In this document: one piece after another, positions 1 through 8,880 of the stretch
Layout: each line of letters opens with the position of its first letter
Numbering within the stretch: the stretch's first letter is position 1
Assembly (NCBI RefSeq): GCF_013284055.1
Contig: NZ_CP054143.1
Span: 2,728,001 to 2,792,000 of the forward strand
Length of the DNA: 64,000 bases
Reading direction: 5' to 3'
DNA from: Deefgea piscis
GTDB taxonomy: Bacteria; Pseudomonadota; Gammaproteobacteria; Burkholderiales; Chitinibacteraceae
The notes under the pieces: model-generated
Database searches by the model: none
What the model saw: the letters and a program-made list of their open reading frames with translations, nothing else
Told to the model about the DNA's origin: nothing
Made by a program: the position numbers and the translations under genes

Positions 1-197
1 ATCGCCATAAAAAATTCATCCCCCAATAAAGCAAAAATGGTGGGATAGGCAATTTGCAAGGCATTGGCGCGATTGAGCCGGACATTATTACGGTAAACCG
101 CCATATTGGCTTGTGTTGCCGTGCTAAGAAATTGCTTGGGCCGATCGGGGTGGTCCATCGCTTGAGCAAATTCAAGCAAAAGCGTGTGATAGTTCAT
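1..197 (-). CDS. bufC: BufC/HvfC-type DUF2063 protein (N-terminal part)
   Basis: Reading from the ATG at 197 towards the window edge gives about 65 residues beginning MNYHTLLLEFAQAM. They include VYRNNVRLNRANALQ and a following FALLGDEFF. The pairing of YRNNV with LLGDEFF is the signature of the DUF2063 N-terminal domain (HvfC/BufC family). The start overlaps the stop of bufB by 4 bp (ATGA), so the two are translationally coupled. In known bufferin systems the DUF2063 protein partners the DUF692 enzyme and is thought to present the peptide substrate. The C-terminal part lies outside the window, so integrity cannot be judged. The family call rests on motif recognition and on the neighbouring bufA and bufB. 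Confidence 0.88.
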   Translation of the reverse strand, partial: MNYHTLLLEFAQAMDHPDRPKQFLSTATQANMAVYRNNVRLNRANALQIAYPTIFALLGDEFFMA

Positions 198-1036
198 GCG
201 ACTTGCCCTTGCCAGATGGCGGCGCAATGTGCATCGAGTTGTTGATAATCCTGCATTAAATCGGCCAATGCGGGGATGTTTTGGTCACGCTCAAGCAAGA
301 CCGGAATCGGGCCGGTTTGTGCCAAAACCAAATCGAGTAATTGCCATGTGGCTGGTAGCGGCGCTGCACCATGGGTATCGATGGCGACACCAGAAAAAAC
401 CTCAAATCCGGCAATATGAATTTCCGCAATCGATTGAATCGGCAAATGGGCGATTTCAATTTTGGGGTCAATGCCTAAATTGATTTGGCTGACAATGAGG
501 TTGTTGACGTCGAGTAATAAGCCACAACCGGTTTGCGCGACTAATTCAGCCAGTATTTCACTTTCTAAGTATTGATCCTCTTTAAATTGAATATAACTCG
601 ATACATTTTCTAGCAAGATCGGACGTTGCAGCCGCGCTTGTACGGTGTTGATGCGCTCGCTAATGAGGGCAATAACCCCTTCAACGCGAGGTACGGGTAA
701 TAAATCTGCGTAAGCGCGTTGCGCGATGCGGTTCCACGCCAAATGTTCAGAAATCGCTTGTGGCTGGATGCGTTCGACCAGTTGCTGCAATTGCGTAAGG
801 TGCTGCGTATCCAGCGCATCGGGACTGCCTAGCCCCATGGCGACGCCATGTAAGCTAATTGGATAGTCGGCGCGGATTTTTTCGAGCGCTGCAATCGGCG
901 CGCCACCGCCAAAATAATTCTCGCTATGCACTTCCCACCAAGACACTGGCGGGCGCTGGTGAATAACTTGTTGAATATGGGGGCTTCTAAGTCCTAAACC
1001 GGCGCAGGCGGGGAGTGTGGTCAGCATCGCAATCAA
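194..1036 (-). CDS. bufB: MNIO-family (DUF692) peptide-modifying iron enzyme BufB
   Basis: 280 residues, the usual length for DUF692/MNIO proteins, which fold as a TIM barrel with a multinuclear iron centre and oxidise cysteines of a precursor peptide. Likely metal-ligand motifs are visible in order: EVHSENYF (E35, H37), SLHGVAMGLGS (H63), SEHLAW (E97, H98), LLENVSSY (E143, N144), LLLDVNNL (D176, N178), IHIAGF (H207) and DTHGA (D220, H222). It sits between the small secreted peptide bufA and the DUF2063 gene bufC, overlapping bufC by 4 bp. That arrangement identifies the bufferin subclass, where the enzyme converts Cys to thiooxazole-type heterocycles for copper binding. The family is certain; the exact chemistry is inferred from characterised relatives. 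Confidence 0.93.
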   Translation of the reverse strand: MIAMLTTLPACAGLGLRSPHIQQVIHQRPPVSWWEVHSENYFGGGAPIAALEKIRADYPISLHGVAMGLGSPDALDTQHLTQLQQLVERIQPQAISEHLAWNRIAQRAYADLLPVPRVEGVIALISERINTVQARLQRPILLENVSSYIQFKEDQYLESEILAELVAQTGCGLLLDVNNLIVSQINLGIDPKIEIAHLPIQSIAEIHIAGFEVFSGVAIDTHGAAPLPATWQLLDLVLAQTGPIPVLLERDQNIPALADLMQDYQQLDAHCAAIWQGQVA

Positions 1037-1101
1037 CTTGGAATGTTAAAGATTGAATGCGGCAGGATGAGTAGCCTATCTCACCTGCCGCAGTGAGGTA
1101 A

Positions 1102-1350
1102 TCACATTGCTTTGAGCATGCCTTTCATTTCTGTGCAGGTGCCTTTGGCAACGTACTTCCATTCTTTGGGATCCATGCTGGCACCCGCTTGGCCGGCGCA
1201 AGAATGACCATTGGCGGCGCAATCATTGGCGCCCGCTTTGGCAATGCCATAGCATTTTTCTTTGGCGGCATCGGCGGCTAAAGCCGGTTGTGCAGCGGCA
1301 GCTAAAACGGCAACCATGGCTGAGGCAAGTAAGATTGATTTATTGTTCAT
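1102..1350 (-). CDS. bufA: Bufferin-type RiPP precursor BufA1 (DUF2282)
   Basis: Small secreted protein, 82 residues from the ATG at 1350. I chose this over the ATG at 1356 because a GGAG at 1358-1361 lies 7 nt from 1350 but only 1 nt from 1356. Residues 1-25 form a Sec signal peptide ending QPALA|A. The mature part carries four cysteines (C33, C44, C51, C72) in the contexts EKCYG, NDCAAN, HSCAG and GTCTE, which is the DUF2282 bufferin pattern. In characterised bufferins some of these cysteines are converted by the MNIO enzyme and bind copper in the periplasm; this is family knowledge. bufB begins 65 bp downstream on the same strand, so a bufA-bufB-bufC operon is expected. Confidence 0.9.
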   Translation of the reverse strand: MNNKSILLASAMVAVLAAAAQPALAADAAKEKCYGIAKAGANDCAANGHSCAGQAGASMDPKEWKYVAKGTCTEMKGMLKAM

Positions 1351-1641
1351 TTTCATTCTCCAGCGTATCTAATCAAGTAAGAAAAGCAGCGTTTGTCTGT
1401 ATCGACACAATGGTAGTCGTGGCGACTGCTTTGTTATTACACAAATCGGAGAAAAAAATTAAAATAATTTTTATAGTTGTGATGTATTAGAGGTATATCT
1501 TCAGAAGTTATTTAGAATGGTGCTTATGTTGATATACCCATAGGAATAATTTTGGCGTAGAGAATAAAAACCGCTCAGATGCTATTTCGCACGTGAACGG
1601 TTTTAGTGGTGTCGCTGGGGACTACATCTCAGGCGCAAAGA
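1351..1641. other. AT-rich intergenic region upstream of bufA
   Basis: This gap between serB (which ends into it) and bufA holds the serB terminator at 1567-1604 and must also contain the bufA promoter on the minus strand. On the minus strand a TGTAATAAC followed about 16 nt later by CGACTA could be an ECF-sigma promoter, since bufferin operons are often under ECF control. The match is too loose to call. No other gene is visible. Confidence 0.3.
1567..1604 (-). terminator. Rho-independent terminator of serB
   Basis: On the minus strand AAAACCGTTCA pairs with TGAGCGGTTTT, 11 bp with one G-U. Inside it GTGC/GCAT pairs as well, leaving a GAAATA loop. A TTTTTATTC tail follows. The hairpin lies 38 bp after the serB stop, so it most likely ends the upstream serB operon before bufA. 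Confidence 0.8.
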
Positions 1642-2481
1642 TTATTTAAAATAATTTAAGACGCCATCGAGGCCAACATAATTGATTTTGTAAGGCGCTT
1701 CGGCTTGCACCTTAGGTTTGGCGTGGCAAGCTACGCCAAAACCAGCGGCATTGAGCATCAGTAAATCATTGGCGCCATCGCCCATTGCCACGACTTGCTC
1801 GTGGCGTAAACCGAGTTCATCGCGCATGGCGATCAATTCAGCGCGTTTTCTTTCGGCATTGACGATGTCGCCAACAATGCGGCCGGTGAGTTTGCCGTTT
1901 TCGATTTCCAGTACATTGGCAATGGTGCGAGTAAGCCCAAGTTGCGTTTTAAGCTTGTCAGTAAAAAAAGTAAATCCACCGGAGATCAATAAGGTTTGTG
2001 CGCCAGCCGCGTGAAAACCGGCGAGCATTTTTTCTGCGCCCGGCATCAGTTGTAAACGTTCAGTGAAAACGCGCTCTAGCGCCGACTCATCGAGCCCCGC
2101 CAGCAAAGCCACGCGCTGCGTAAGGCTGGCATTAAAATCAAGCTCGCCACGCATGGCCGCCGCAGTAATCGCGGCAACTTGTGCTTTGATGCCGATCATA
2201 TCGGCGATTTCGTCGATGCATTCGATGGTGATCAGCGTAGAGTCCATATCCATAACGACTAAGCCAATGTCGCGCACGCTGAGATCTTCTGGAATAAAGG
2301 CAAAGTCAAGTTGGTTGGATTCACAAAAATCAGCAACCGCTTCAAGATTGTCGATTTCGGCCGCATGCAGTTTAAACGCCTGCTGGTCGATCGCTTCAAT
2401 TGACTGCGCACCAGAAAGACGCGCCAGTTGTTTGAGGGCTTGTGTGGCCAATTCTGGCGCTTGTATCACTAAACGGTACAT
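1642..2481 (-). CDS. serB: Phosphoserine phosphatase SerB
   Basis: 279 residues. Last step of serine biosynthesis: hydrolysis of O-phosphoserine to serine in the cytoplasm. HAD-superfamily motif I, DMDSTLI, is at 78-84, with D78 the phosphorylated nucleophile and D80 the acid. Motif II is LLISGGFTFF (S and GG). Motif III/IV is KRAELI followed by MGDGANDLLML near the C-terminus. Residues 1-70 form the small regulatory/ACT-like N-terminal extension typical of proteobacterial SerB. The gene begins 4 bp after the end of the FUSC-like gene on the same strand and is followed by a terminator. The call is firm. Confidence 0.97.
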   Translation of the reverse strand: MYRLVIQAPELATQALKQLARLSGAQSIEAIDQQAFKLHAAEIDNLEAVADFCESNQLDFAFIPEDLSVRDIGLVVMDMDSTLITIECIDEIADMIGIKAQVAAITAAAMRGELDFNASLTQRVALLAGLDESALERVFTERLQLMPGAEKMLAGFHAAGAQTLLISGGFTFFTDKLKTQLGLTRTIANVLEIENGKLTGRIVGDIVNAERKRAELIAMRDELGLRHEQVVAMGDGANDLLMLNAAGFGVACHAKPKVQAEAPYKINYVGLDGVLNYFK

Positions 2482-2485
2482 AAAC

Positions 2486-3508
2486 TTATTGCTTCCCTGT
2501 TGCTGGTTTTAAACTATGGAAAATCATCGCAAAAATCCCCGCGATGCTGGCGCCTAAGACAGTTTCATAAATCCGATTTTCAGCCGAAATCTCGGCGGCA
2601 TGGCCATGAATCCCCAGTAGCGCCAAAATCACATACACAATGAAAGTAATTATCGCTGCGACATACATTAAGCCATTGGCAAAGGCCACCGGAATCAGCG
2701 CGCCCGATAGGGCCGCTAGTAAGATGAGCTCGAAGCTTGAATCAATTTGAAATACAAACAACCAAGCCACAAACGAGGCCAGTAAAACGCCGACAAAACG
2801 TAGCCAGATGGTGGGATAAGTGCGGTCGGGCTCGGGGCGAAATACCACTACGGTACAAATGGCGGCCACATTGGGCGCACTCAGATTGAAGTAGCGAGCA
2901 GAAAAAAAGCTTAAGGCACAGGCAATGGCCAACAAAATGCCAAAGGTGGCACCAGCAAACTGGCCTTTGCGCAGTTGTTGATAGTCGCTACGCCAGTGTG
3001 GTTGGACTTGTAGGCCGATGGGATTATTCATTCTGGGCGCAAAGCTCACACTGAGCGCAATCGTCATCGTCGCCGCAATCAGGTAATAGGGCAAAATGGC
3101 GCTCGAGACAAACGTGCCGGGGTAGCCGATCAAATAAGCTGAGGCCAGTAGCCGCAGCAATAAATCCAAAGCAAAACCAGCGGATAAACTCGCGCCGATT
3201 AAAGTCATTAAAAATAAAATGCCGCCCAGCCAAATCAAAACATTGTGATTGATGCTCAAACTAATACTGGCGGCAAGCAGCATCAGTACATTACCAACGA
3301 CCATGCTTTCGAGGCGTTTTTTACGGGTGCCGCCAATGTCGAGCATCAGCGTTGCCAAAATGGCAAAGCCCATCATGCCCGCCGCTTGGTTGTGACCGTG
3401 ATAAACCTGCCAACCCATGGGAATCGCAAAAGCCATTACCCCCAACAGCATGCGCGAAGGGGGGAATGGCCCGCGATTAGGGCGAAGTAGCGTGAGCCAC
3501 TTGGGCAT
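2486..3508 (-). CDS. FUSC-family inner-membrane protein
   Basis: 340 residues, strongly hydrophobic, with about ten predicted membrane segments in two blocks: roughly residues 20-160 and 190-320, separated by a basic stretch (QPHWRSDYQQLRKGQF). The repeated two-block layout and the C-terminal NRIYETVLGA motif match the fusaric-acid-resistance/aromatic-acid-exporter (FUSC, YccS-like) superfamily, here without the large cytoplasmic domain of YccS. A role in export of weak acids or aromatic compounds is inferred from the family; the substrate is unknown. It lies between the UPF0149/SEC-C gene (3 bp upstream) and serB (4 bp downstream), so it is co-transcribed with them. Confidence 0.8.
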   Translation of the reverse strand: MPKWLTLLRPNRGPFPPSRMLLGVMAFAIPMGWQVYHGHNQAAGMMGFAILATLMLDIGGTRKKRLESMVVGNVLMLLAASISLSINHNVLIWLGGILFLMTLIGASLSAGFALDLLLRLLASAYLIGYPGTFVSSAILPYYLIAATMTIALSVSFAPRMNNPIGLQVQPHWRSDYQQLRKGQFAGATFGILLAIACALSFFSARYFNLSAPNVAAICTVVVFRPEPDRTYPTIWLRFVGVLLASFVAWLFVFQIDSSFELILLAALSGALIPVAFANGLMYVAAIITFIVYVILALLGIHGHAAEISAENRIYETVLGASIAGIFAMIFHSLKPATGKQ

Positions 3509-3511
3509 TAA

Positions 3512-4243
3512 TTATGCACCGTGGCACTTTTTGAATTTTTTGCCCGAACCGCAAGGGCAAGGATCATTACGACCGACTTTAGGCTCGTCGCGTTTCACTT
3601 GCTCAACGTGGCCAAATTTTTCTTCCAGCACAAAGTACATAATGTCTTCCACATGCCAAGGCAGCTCGGCCACGCGATCAGCACGCTCTTTGGTGGTCAG
3701 TAGCTTGATTGGCTCGGCGCCCACTTCATCGCTTGGGCTGGTGTCGGCTTCGTCGCCCGCGCTGGCCGCCAGTGCCAGAATGTTTTCAACGGCGGTGTCG
3801 AGTTCTTCATTGGCTTCCAGTAGCGCGTCCCACGCTTCGCCGCGCGCTTCAATCCCGGCATAAAAACCCGAGGCCCAATACACGCCAGAAGTTTCTTGCC
3901 ATTGCTCGTCTTGATCTTCGTCCGACAAAATTACTGGCACATACAGTGGGTTTTCACCCGGGTTGTCACGGCGATTAACTGAAAACGCGGCTTTAATGCT
4001 GGCGGCGTGTTGGCGAATCAGTCCGAAAATCTGTTCGGCTTCTGCGTGGTCGTCAAATTCTGGCGGGGTGCCAGCAAAAATCGCCGGTAGCCATTCATCT
4101 TCCGGTACTTCTTCTGGTCCCACGGCCAGTGCCACCAAAAAACCATCGAGCATTTCGATGTCCATGGTTTCGGCTGGCGTGCGTGGTGACATTAAAAAGC
4201 TGTCGAGTTGCTCTAGTTGTGCGTCGCTAAGGAGTTTGCTCAT
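3512..4243 (-). CDS. UPF0149 (YecA-like) protein with C-terminal SEC-C zinc motif
   Basis: 243 residues from the ATG at 4243 ([10 protein letters not shown]). A GGAA at 4250-4253 is spaced 6 nt from it, which beats the in-frame ATG at 4255. Residues 1-180 form the acidic, helical UPF0149/YgfB-YecA domain ([28 protein letters not shown]). The last about 20 residues are a SEC-C motif ([15 protein letters not shown]), a zinc-binding element shared with SecA that docks on SecB or ribosomes. Proteins of this composition are widespread in proteobacteria and have no settled function. It sits in a tight minus-strand operon, 16 bp after a GNAT gene and 3 bp before the FUSC gene. Confidence 0.88.
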   Translation of the reverse strand: MSKLLSDAQLEQLDSFLMSPRTPAETMDIEMLDGFLVALAVGPEEVPEDEWLPAIFAGTPPEFDDHAEAEQIFGLIRQHAASIKAAFSVNRRDNPGENPLYVPVILSDEDQDEQWQETSGVYWASGFYAGIEARGEAWDALLEANEELDTAVENILALAASAGDEADTSPSDEVGAEPIKLLTTKERADRVAELPWHVEDIMYFVLEEKFGHVEQVKRDEPKVGRNDPCPCGSGKKFKKCHGA

Positions 4244-4259
4244 ACTGATTTCCATTGAT

Positions 4260-4724
4260 TTAGTGCTGCTGAAGTGGTTTTTCTAACCACTCAGCAAAGT
4301 CAGGGCGCGTCGGGATAAAACCCTGCCCACGGAAAAATCCACGGGCGCTGTGCGTTGTAGCCAACATTATATGGCTTAAGCCTTGCTCGCGGGCGCTCAA
4401 TTGGACTGCCGCAAGTAAAGCGCGGCCCAAATTTTGCCCGCTATGCAGTGGCGAGACATAAAAATGCAAGATTTCGCCATGCCTATCCATCGTGGCAACA
4501 CCGCAGATGGCTTGCTGCTGCACTGCAAGCCACACGGTGTCGCCATCGGCGATCGATTCGGCGATGTCGTCAACCTCAACAGCAAGGCATAAGTCGCTGA
4601 GCGTTTGTGCGCAATGCTGATGATCTAATACCCCCAGTTGTGTGATCGATTGCACAATGAGTTCGTGAATGGCTTTGGCATCGCTCGGCTCGGCGGGCCG
4701 AAAATCATAGTTTTGCATGCTCAT
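4260..4724 (-). CDS. GNAT-family N-acetyltransferase
   Basis: 154 residues forming one GNAT domain. The N-terminus reads [18 protein letters not shown] (beta1-alpha1). [21 protein letters not shown] contains the acetyl-CoA pyrophosphate loop (variant S-G-Q-N-L-G-R). The C-terminal [10 protein letters not shown] is the usual F..GF ending. It would transfer an acetyl group from acetyl-CoA to an amine; the substrate cannot be told from sequence. Its ATG overlaps the stop of the SNF2 helicase gene by 4 bp, so it is translationally coupled to that gene. Confidence 0.85.
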   Translation of the reverse strand: MSMQNYDFRPAEPSDAKAIHELIVQSITQLGVLDHQHCAQTLSDLCLAVEVDDIAESIADGDTVWLAVQQQAICGVATMDRHGEILHFYVSPLHSGQNLGRALLAAVQLSAREQGLSHIMLATTHSARGFFRGQGFIPTRPDFAEWLEKPLQQH

Positions 4725-7700
4725 ACTGCCGACTTAAGTAGTTGCAATAAGGCATCGGCACCGAGTTTGCCACTGCTATCGCCGCCTTCGAGTAAGCTAT
4801 CGGCCAAGTCGCGTTTATTGTGATGCAGCGCGACGATTTGCTCTTCAATCGTGCCTTCCGCAACCAGACGATAGATGGTGACAGGGCGTTGTTGTCCCAT
4901 GCGATGCGCCCGATCTGAGGCTTGGTCTTCTACGGCCGGATTCCACCATGGATCAAGGTGAATCACATAGTCGGCGGCGGTTAAATTCAGTCCTGAGCCA
5001 CCGGCTTTTAGACTAATCAAAAATACATCGCCTTCACCCGCTTGAAAGGCATTCACCGCTTCAAGCCGCTTTTTCGGTGGCGTGCTGCCATCGAGATATT
5101 GGTAGGCAATGCCTTTTTGTTCTAACCATTCACGCACAATGGCTAAATGGTCGACAAATTGGCTAAACACCAAAGCTTTATGCTGATTGTCCAGTAGCTC
5201 TTCGGTGATCTCCGCGAACGCAGTCAACTTGCTGCCGATGAGTTGGCTGTCTTTCATTACTAGTTTGGGGTTGCAGCAAAACCGGCGCAGCTTGGTGATT
5301 TCGGCCAGCACTTGCATCGGTTTTTTAGCCGCTTCATCAATGCTGTCGAGTCGTTCTACGGCTTGTTGGCGTAGCGCTTCGTATAAATGTTGCTCGTCGC
5401 TACTGAGTGGCACGCGCAGTGTGATTTCGGTGCGTGAGGGTAATTCGGCCAGTACTTGGGTTTTGGTTCGGCGCAGCATAAACGGCTGAATGAGTTTTTT
5501 GAGTGCCTGTTTGGCCGCTTTCTCGCCGCCTTCAATCGGGTTGGCGTATTTGGCGGTGAATTTTTCTTTGGAGCCCAGCAGCGCTGGATTGATAAAGCGA
5601 AATAGATTCCATAGCTCACCCAAATGGTTTTCCATCGGCGTGCCGGTAGCAATCATTCTAAAGTCGGCTTGCAGCGCCATGGCCGCTTGGCTGCGTTTAG
5701 TGGTGGCATTTTTAATGGCTTGTGCTTCATCGAGCACCACCGTGTGCCAATGTACGGCGGCAAATTGCTCGGCGTCTTGTTGCAGTAAGCCGTAGCTGGT
5801 GATGATGACGTCAAACGCGCCTAAAGCATCGAGTTTGCGCTGTTGCCCATACGCTTGAATCTTGAGCGTAGGGGCAAATTTGCAGCTTTCGGCTTCCCAG
5901 TTGAGTGCCACTGAAGTCGGGGCGACGACTAAACACGGGCCTTGCGGTGCGCGCTCGAGCATTAAGGCCAAGGTTTGCACGGTTTTGCCCAAGCCCATAT
6001 CGTCGGCCAAGCACGCGCCAACGCCCCAATGCGCTAAGCGAGACAGCCATTGAAATCCGTCTAGTTGATAATCGCGCAGTGTTGCTTGCAAAGTGGACGG
6101 CACTTTGGGCTGGTGCTGCGCCAGTTGATCGAGCTTGGCGATGTGATTGCGCCACGCGGCATCCGCTTCGAGCTCGCCCACTTCTTGGCTCAGTTCAAGT
6201 AGCGCATTGCTGGCCAGCAGGTTGACTTTAAAGCCGTCTTTGCCGCTGGGTTCTGCGACGGCGTAGAGCTCTTCGAGGCGTTTTCTAAAGGTATCGGTGA
6301 GGGCGAGATAGTCATTGTCGCCGAGCTTTAAAAAGCGGCCGGGTGAAGCGTCGAGTAATTCGAGTAGCTGGCGCAATTGCAAGACCTTGCCGTCGTCGAG
6401 TTTGACCTCGCCGTTCACGACAAACCAATCACCTTGCTGCTTAAGCCCTAGCTTCATATTGGCCAGTGATTTGGTGGCTTTTAAGCGAAAGCGCTCGCCT
6501 TCGGGCCATACCAGCTCGATTTGCTCGGCAGGCAGTCGGCGCAATTGCATTAATAGTTCGAGGCAATCGTCGGGTGCGTCCATTTGCCATTCTTGCCCAT
6601 CAGATTCGGCATTGGCTAGCGCAGTGCAGACATTGAGCACATGGTTGAGGGTGGCTTTTTCTTGGGCTAAATCACGTTCGGCTTGAACTGTTTTGCCGTC
6701 TTGCTCACCCAAAATATTGGCCGCGCCTTTGCCGGGGGTAAACCAGCCGCCATCCAGAATAGGGCGCACCAAAAACTGCAAGCGTAAGCCTTCATTGAGC
6801 GGCAATAAATGCGCGTACAACATCGTATTGCCCGGTATTGCGCTGATGTGTGCCGCTAGCTCGGGCAAGTCCGAATGAATGGCGATATGTGGCGCAATGG
6901 CCGTGATCGCGCCAACCAGTTGTGGCTTAGCTTGGGCCGGAACCATGAGGCCATTGCCAATAATGCCGGCGATTTGGCGGATGTCGGGTTTGATGCGATA
7001 GACCATCAGCCGGGTTGGGGTTTCTTTTTTCCAAACAACATCTTCACCCGCAATCACTTTAGGGTTGAGCTTGAGTGAAATCTGGCCTTTGCTTTCTTTC
7101 AGTTGTAGGGCAACTTCACCCTCAACAATATCAATGCGCACATCGGGCGCATCGGCCCAATATACTTGTGGATGGCCGATTAGCTCGAATAATGCCGATT
7201 CGTGATCAAGGGTATAGCCTGATTCGCCATAGTAGTTATGCTCTGCACGCGCATACTTCATGATGCGTTGATCTTGCGCGCTTAAGTAAGCCAAGGCGGG
7301 GTCATTGCCAATGGCCAGCCGTTTGAGTGCGACGGCGCGGCCTTTGCTCCACACACCTTTGGCGCCGAGTTTTTGCTCTCTGGGCTCGAGGGTAACGCCG
7401 CCGTGCAGTAGATTAACCAGCCAAGCTAGCCGAATATGACTGGTGGCAACTTCATTGGGTTTGGTGTTGAGCTGGCTTAACGCCGTCAGCGCCCGTGACC
7501 AAGCCGCTTCGCGTGGTAATAAATCCACCCAAGCGGTGAGTTGGCGATCGGCATGCCAATTCGGTTGCAGCAAATCATCGCTAAATGCGCGCGCCATCAA
7601 CACGTCAAGCTCTTGCGTTACCCATTCGTATTCTTGCCATGCATGATGCAGTTTTTCGCACTGGGTGCGCCAATTGGCATCGAATGGATAGTCGCGCCAA

Positions 7701-8809
7701 TACAAAATCAGTAGTTCAATCAGTCCGGCAAAGCCATAGCTGGCGGTGACGGGCTGTACTGTGGAGGTGTGGCAGGCTAAGCCCGTGGCGAGGTAATAAA
7801 TCCAATCAATATGCTCGTCATACAGGCTATTGAGTTTGTCTTTTTTGCCGACTTCAAATTGCACCACCAAGCGCTTTAAATCGTCTTCGCTGCGCTCGGC
7901 GATTAAGGCCAAGCTGTAAAGCAGGCCATTGGTACCAGTAATGCCGACTTTGCGCTTATTGCTGTGTTTTTTTATTTGCTCAATCAGCAGGCCAAAACGA
8001 TGAATCGCGCTGGCAAAATCCCCACGGCTGAGTCGGTTAGCGGTATCTGCTTCGGACAAGACATTGGGGTTAAGTAAGCTTGCCAGATGGGTAAATGCAT
8101 CTTGATCGCCGCGTAAATGCGCCTGCCAAGCCAAGATCGAGACAAAATTGGGCAGCACCCCTTTCAGGGTGGCGCAATGATTGAGGGCGTAATCGTATTG
8201 CGCTTTGGCGGGGGCTAATAAATTGCTGGCAAAATACAAGAAATTCACCAGCAGCAAGGCCTGAACTTCAACGTTGAGCGTGGCAAAGTGGCGCACACCC
8301 AGTGGATGGCTAAAGAAAAAATGCACCGGATGCTGCTCCAGCGCCGCTAACGACATGCCGCTGGTGCTAAATGCTTCGAGATCGGTAGTCAGTAGCGATT
8401 CATCACCCAATAGCGCAGAAAACACGCACAGCGTGGCGTAGCTTTGTCTGGACGTGCTTTCCCAATATTGCACCACGGGCTTGGTTTGTGCTGCGGCATT
8501 GACCCAGTCGAGTAGATTTTCACGCTGGTTTAATTGCGCCAACAGCGGCCATTGCAAGCCTTCGTTGAGCTCAAAACCGACCACGTCGTTTTTAATCCAT
8601 TGAGTGATCAGTAAGCGCCCTAAGGTGGCCTTGACCGATGGAATATCGAGTGCAATGGCCGGTTCAAACGGCGTAATTAGGGACAGCCGTTTGAGTAACT
8701 CAATGATCCGAGTTTGCCCAAGGCCTTTGCCATAGACGGCAAAGGCATATAAAAATGGTAGGTCTTGTGGGGGTATATCGCTGAGTGATTTGTTTTTCAA
8801 AAGAGCCAA
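4721..8809 (-). CDS. Large SNF2/RapA-like DEAD/DEAH helicase-ATPase
   Basis: 1362 residues. The C-terminal about 480 residues form a complete SNF2 ATPase. Walker A DDMGLGKT is near residue 936, motif II DEAQAIKN near 1026 and RRTKTQVLAELP near 1120. GSTPPKKR is followed by motif VI DRAHRMGQQRPV near 1300. The about 900-residue N-terminal part has no zinc-finger SWIM cluster that I can see and looks like a helical scaffold plus the bacterial SNF2-associated domain. Such proteins translocate on duplex DNA to remodel protein-DNA complexes such as stalled RNA polymerase; the target here is unknown. The start is TTG, preceded by AGG at 7 nt; no upstream ATG exists before an in-frame stop. It heads the chain helicase, GNAT, UPF0149, FUSC, serB. 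Confidence 0.9.
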   Translation of the reverse strand: MALLKNKSLSDIPPQDLPFLYAFAVYGKGLGQTRIIELLKRLSLITPFEPAIALDIPSVKATLGRLLITQWIKNDVVGFELNEGLQWPLLAQLNQRENLLDWVNAAAQTKPVVQYWESTSRQSYATLCVFSALLGDESLLTTDLEAFSTSGMSLAALEQHPVHFFFSHPLGVRHFATLNVEVQALLLVNFLYFASNLLAPAKAQYDYALNHCATLKGVLPNFVSILAWQAHLRGDQDAFTHLASLLNPNVLSEADTANRLSRGDFASAIHRFGLLIEQIKKHSNKRKVGITGTNGLLYSLALIAERSEDDLKRLVVQFEVGKKDKLNSLYDEHIDWIYYLATGLACHTSTVQPVTASYGFAGLIELLILYWRDYPFDANWRTQCEKLHHAWQEYEWVTQELDVLMARAFSDDLLQPNWHADRQLTAWVDLLPREAAWSRALTALSQLNTKPNEVATSHIRLAWLVNLLHGGVTLEPREQKLGAKGVWSKGRAVALKRLAIGNDPALAYLSAQDQRIMKYARAEHNYYGESGYTLDHESALFELIGHPQVYWADAPDVRIDIVEGEVALQLKESKGQISLKLNPKVIAGEDVVWKKETPTRLMVYRIKPDIRQIAGIIGNGLMVPAQAKPQLVGAITAIAPHIAIHSDLPELAAHISAIPGNTMLYAHLLPLNEGLRLQFLVRPILDGGWFTPGKGAANILGEQDGKTVQAERDLAQEKATLNHVLNVCTALANAESDGQEWQMDAPDDCLELLMQLRRLPAEQIELVWPEGERFRLKATKSLANMKLGLKQQGDWFVVNGEVKLDDGKVLQLRQLLELLDASPGRFLKLGDNDYLALTDTFRKRLEELYAVAEPSGKDGFKVNLLASNALLELSQEVGELEADAAWRNHIAKLDQLAQHQPKVPSTLQATLRDYQLDGFQWLSRLAHWGVGACLADDMGLGKTVQTLALMLERAPQGPCLVVAPTSVALNWEAESCKFAPTLKIQAYGQQRKLDALGAFDVIITSYGLLQQDAEQFAAVHWHTVVLDEAQAIKNATTKRSQAAMALQADFRMIATGTPMENHLGELWNLFRFINPALLGSKEKFTAKYANPIEGGEKAAKQALKKLIQPFMLRRTKTQVLAELPSRTEITLRVPLSSDEQHLYEALRQQAVERLDSIDEAAKKPMQVLAEITKLRRFCCNPKLVMKDSQLIGSKLTAFAEITEELLDNQHKALVFSQFVDHLAIVREWLEQKGIAYQYLDGSTPPKKRLEAVNAFQAGEGDVFLISLKAGGSGLNLTAADYVIHLDPWWNPAVEDQASDRAHRMGQQRPVTIYRLVAEGTIEEQIVALHHNKRDLADSLLEGGDSSGKLGADALLQLLKSAV

Positions 8810-8880
8810 GGCAATACCTATTTATTGTATGAATGAGGAGTGCGGCGCGATGCGGCAAAGGCGAGGCCATGCCGCGGGAG

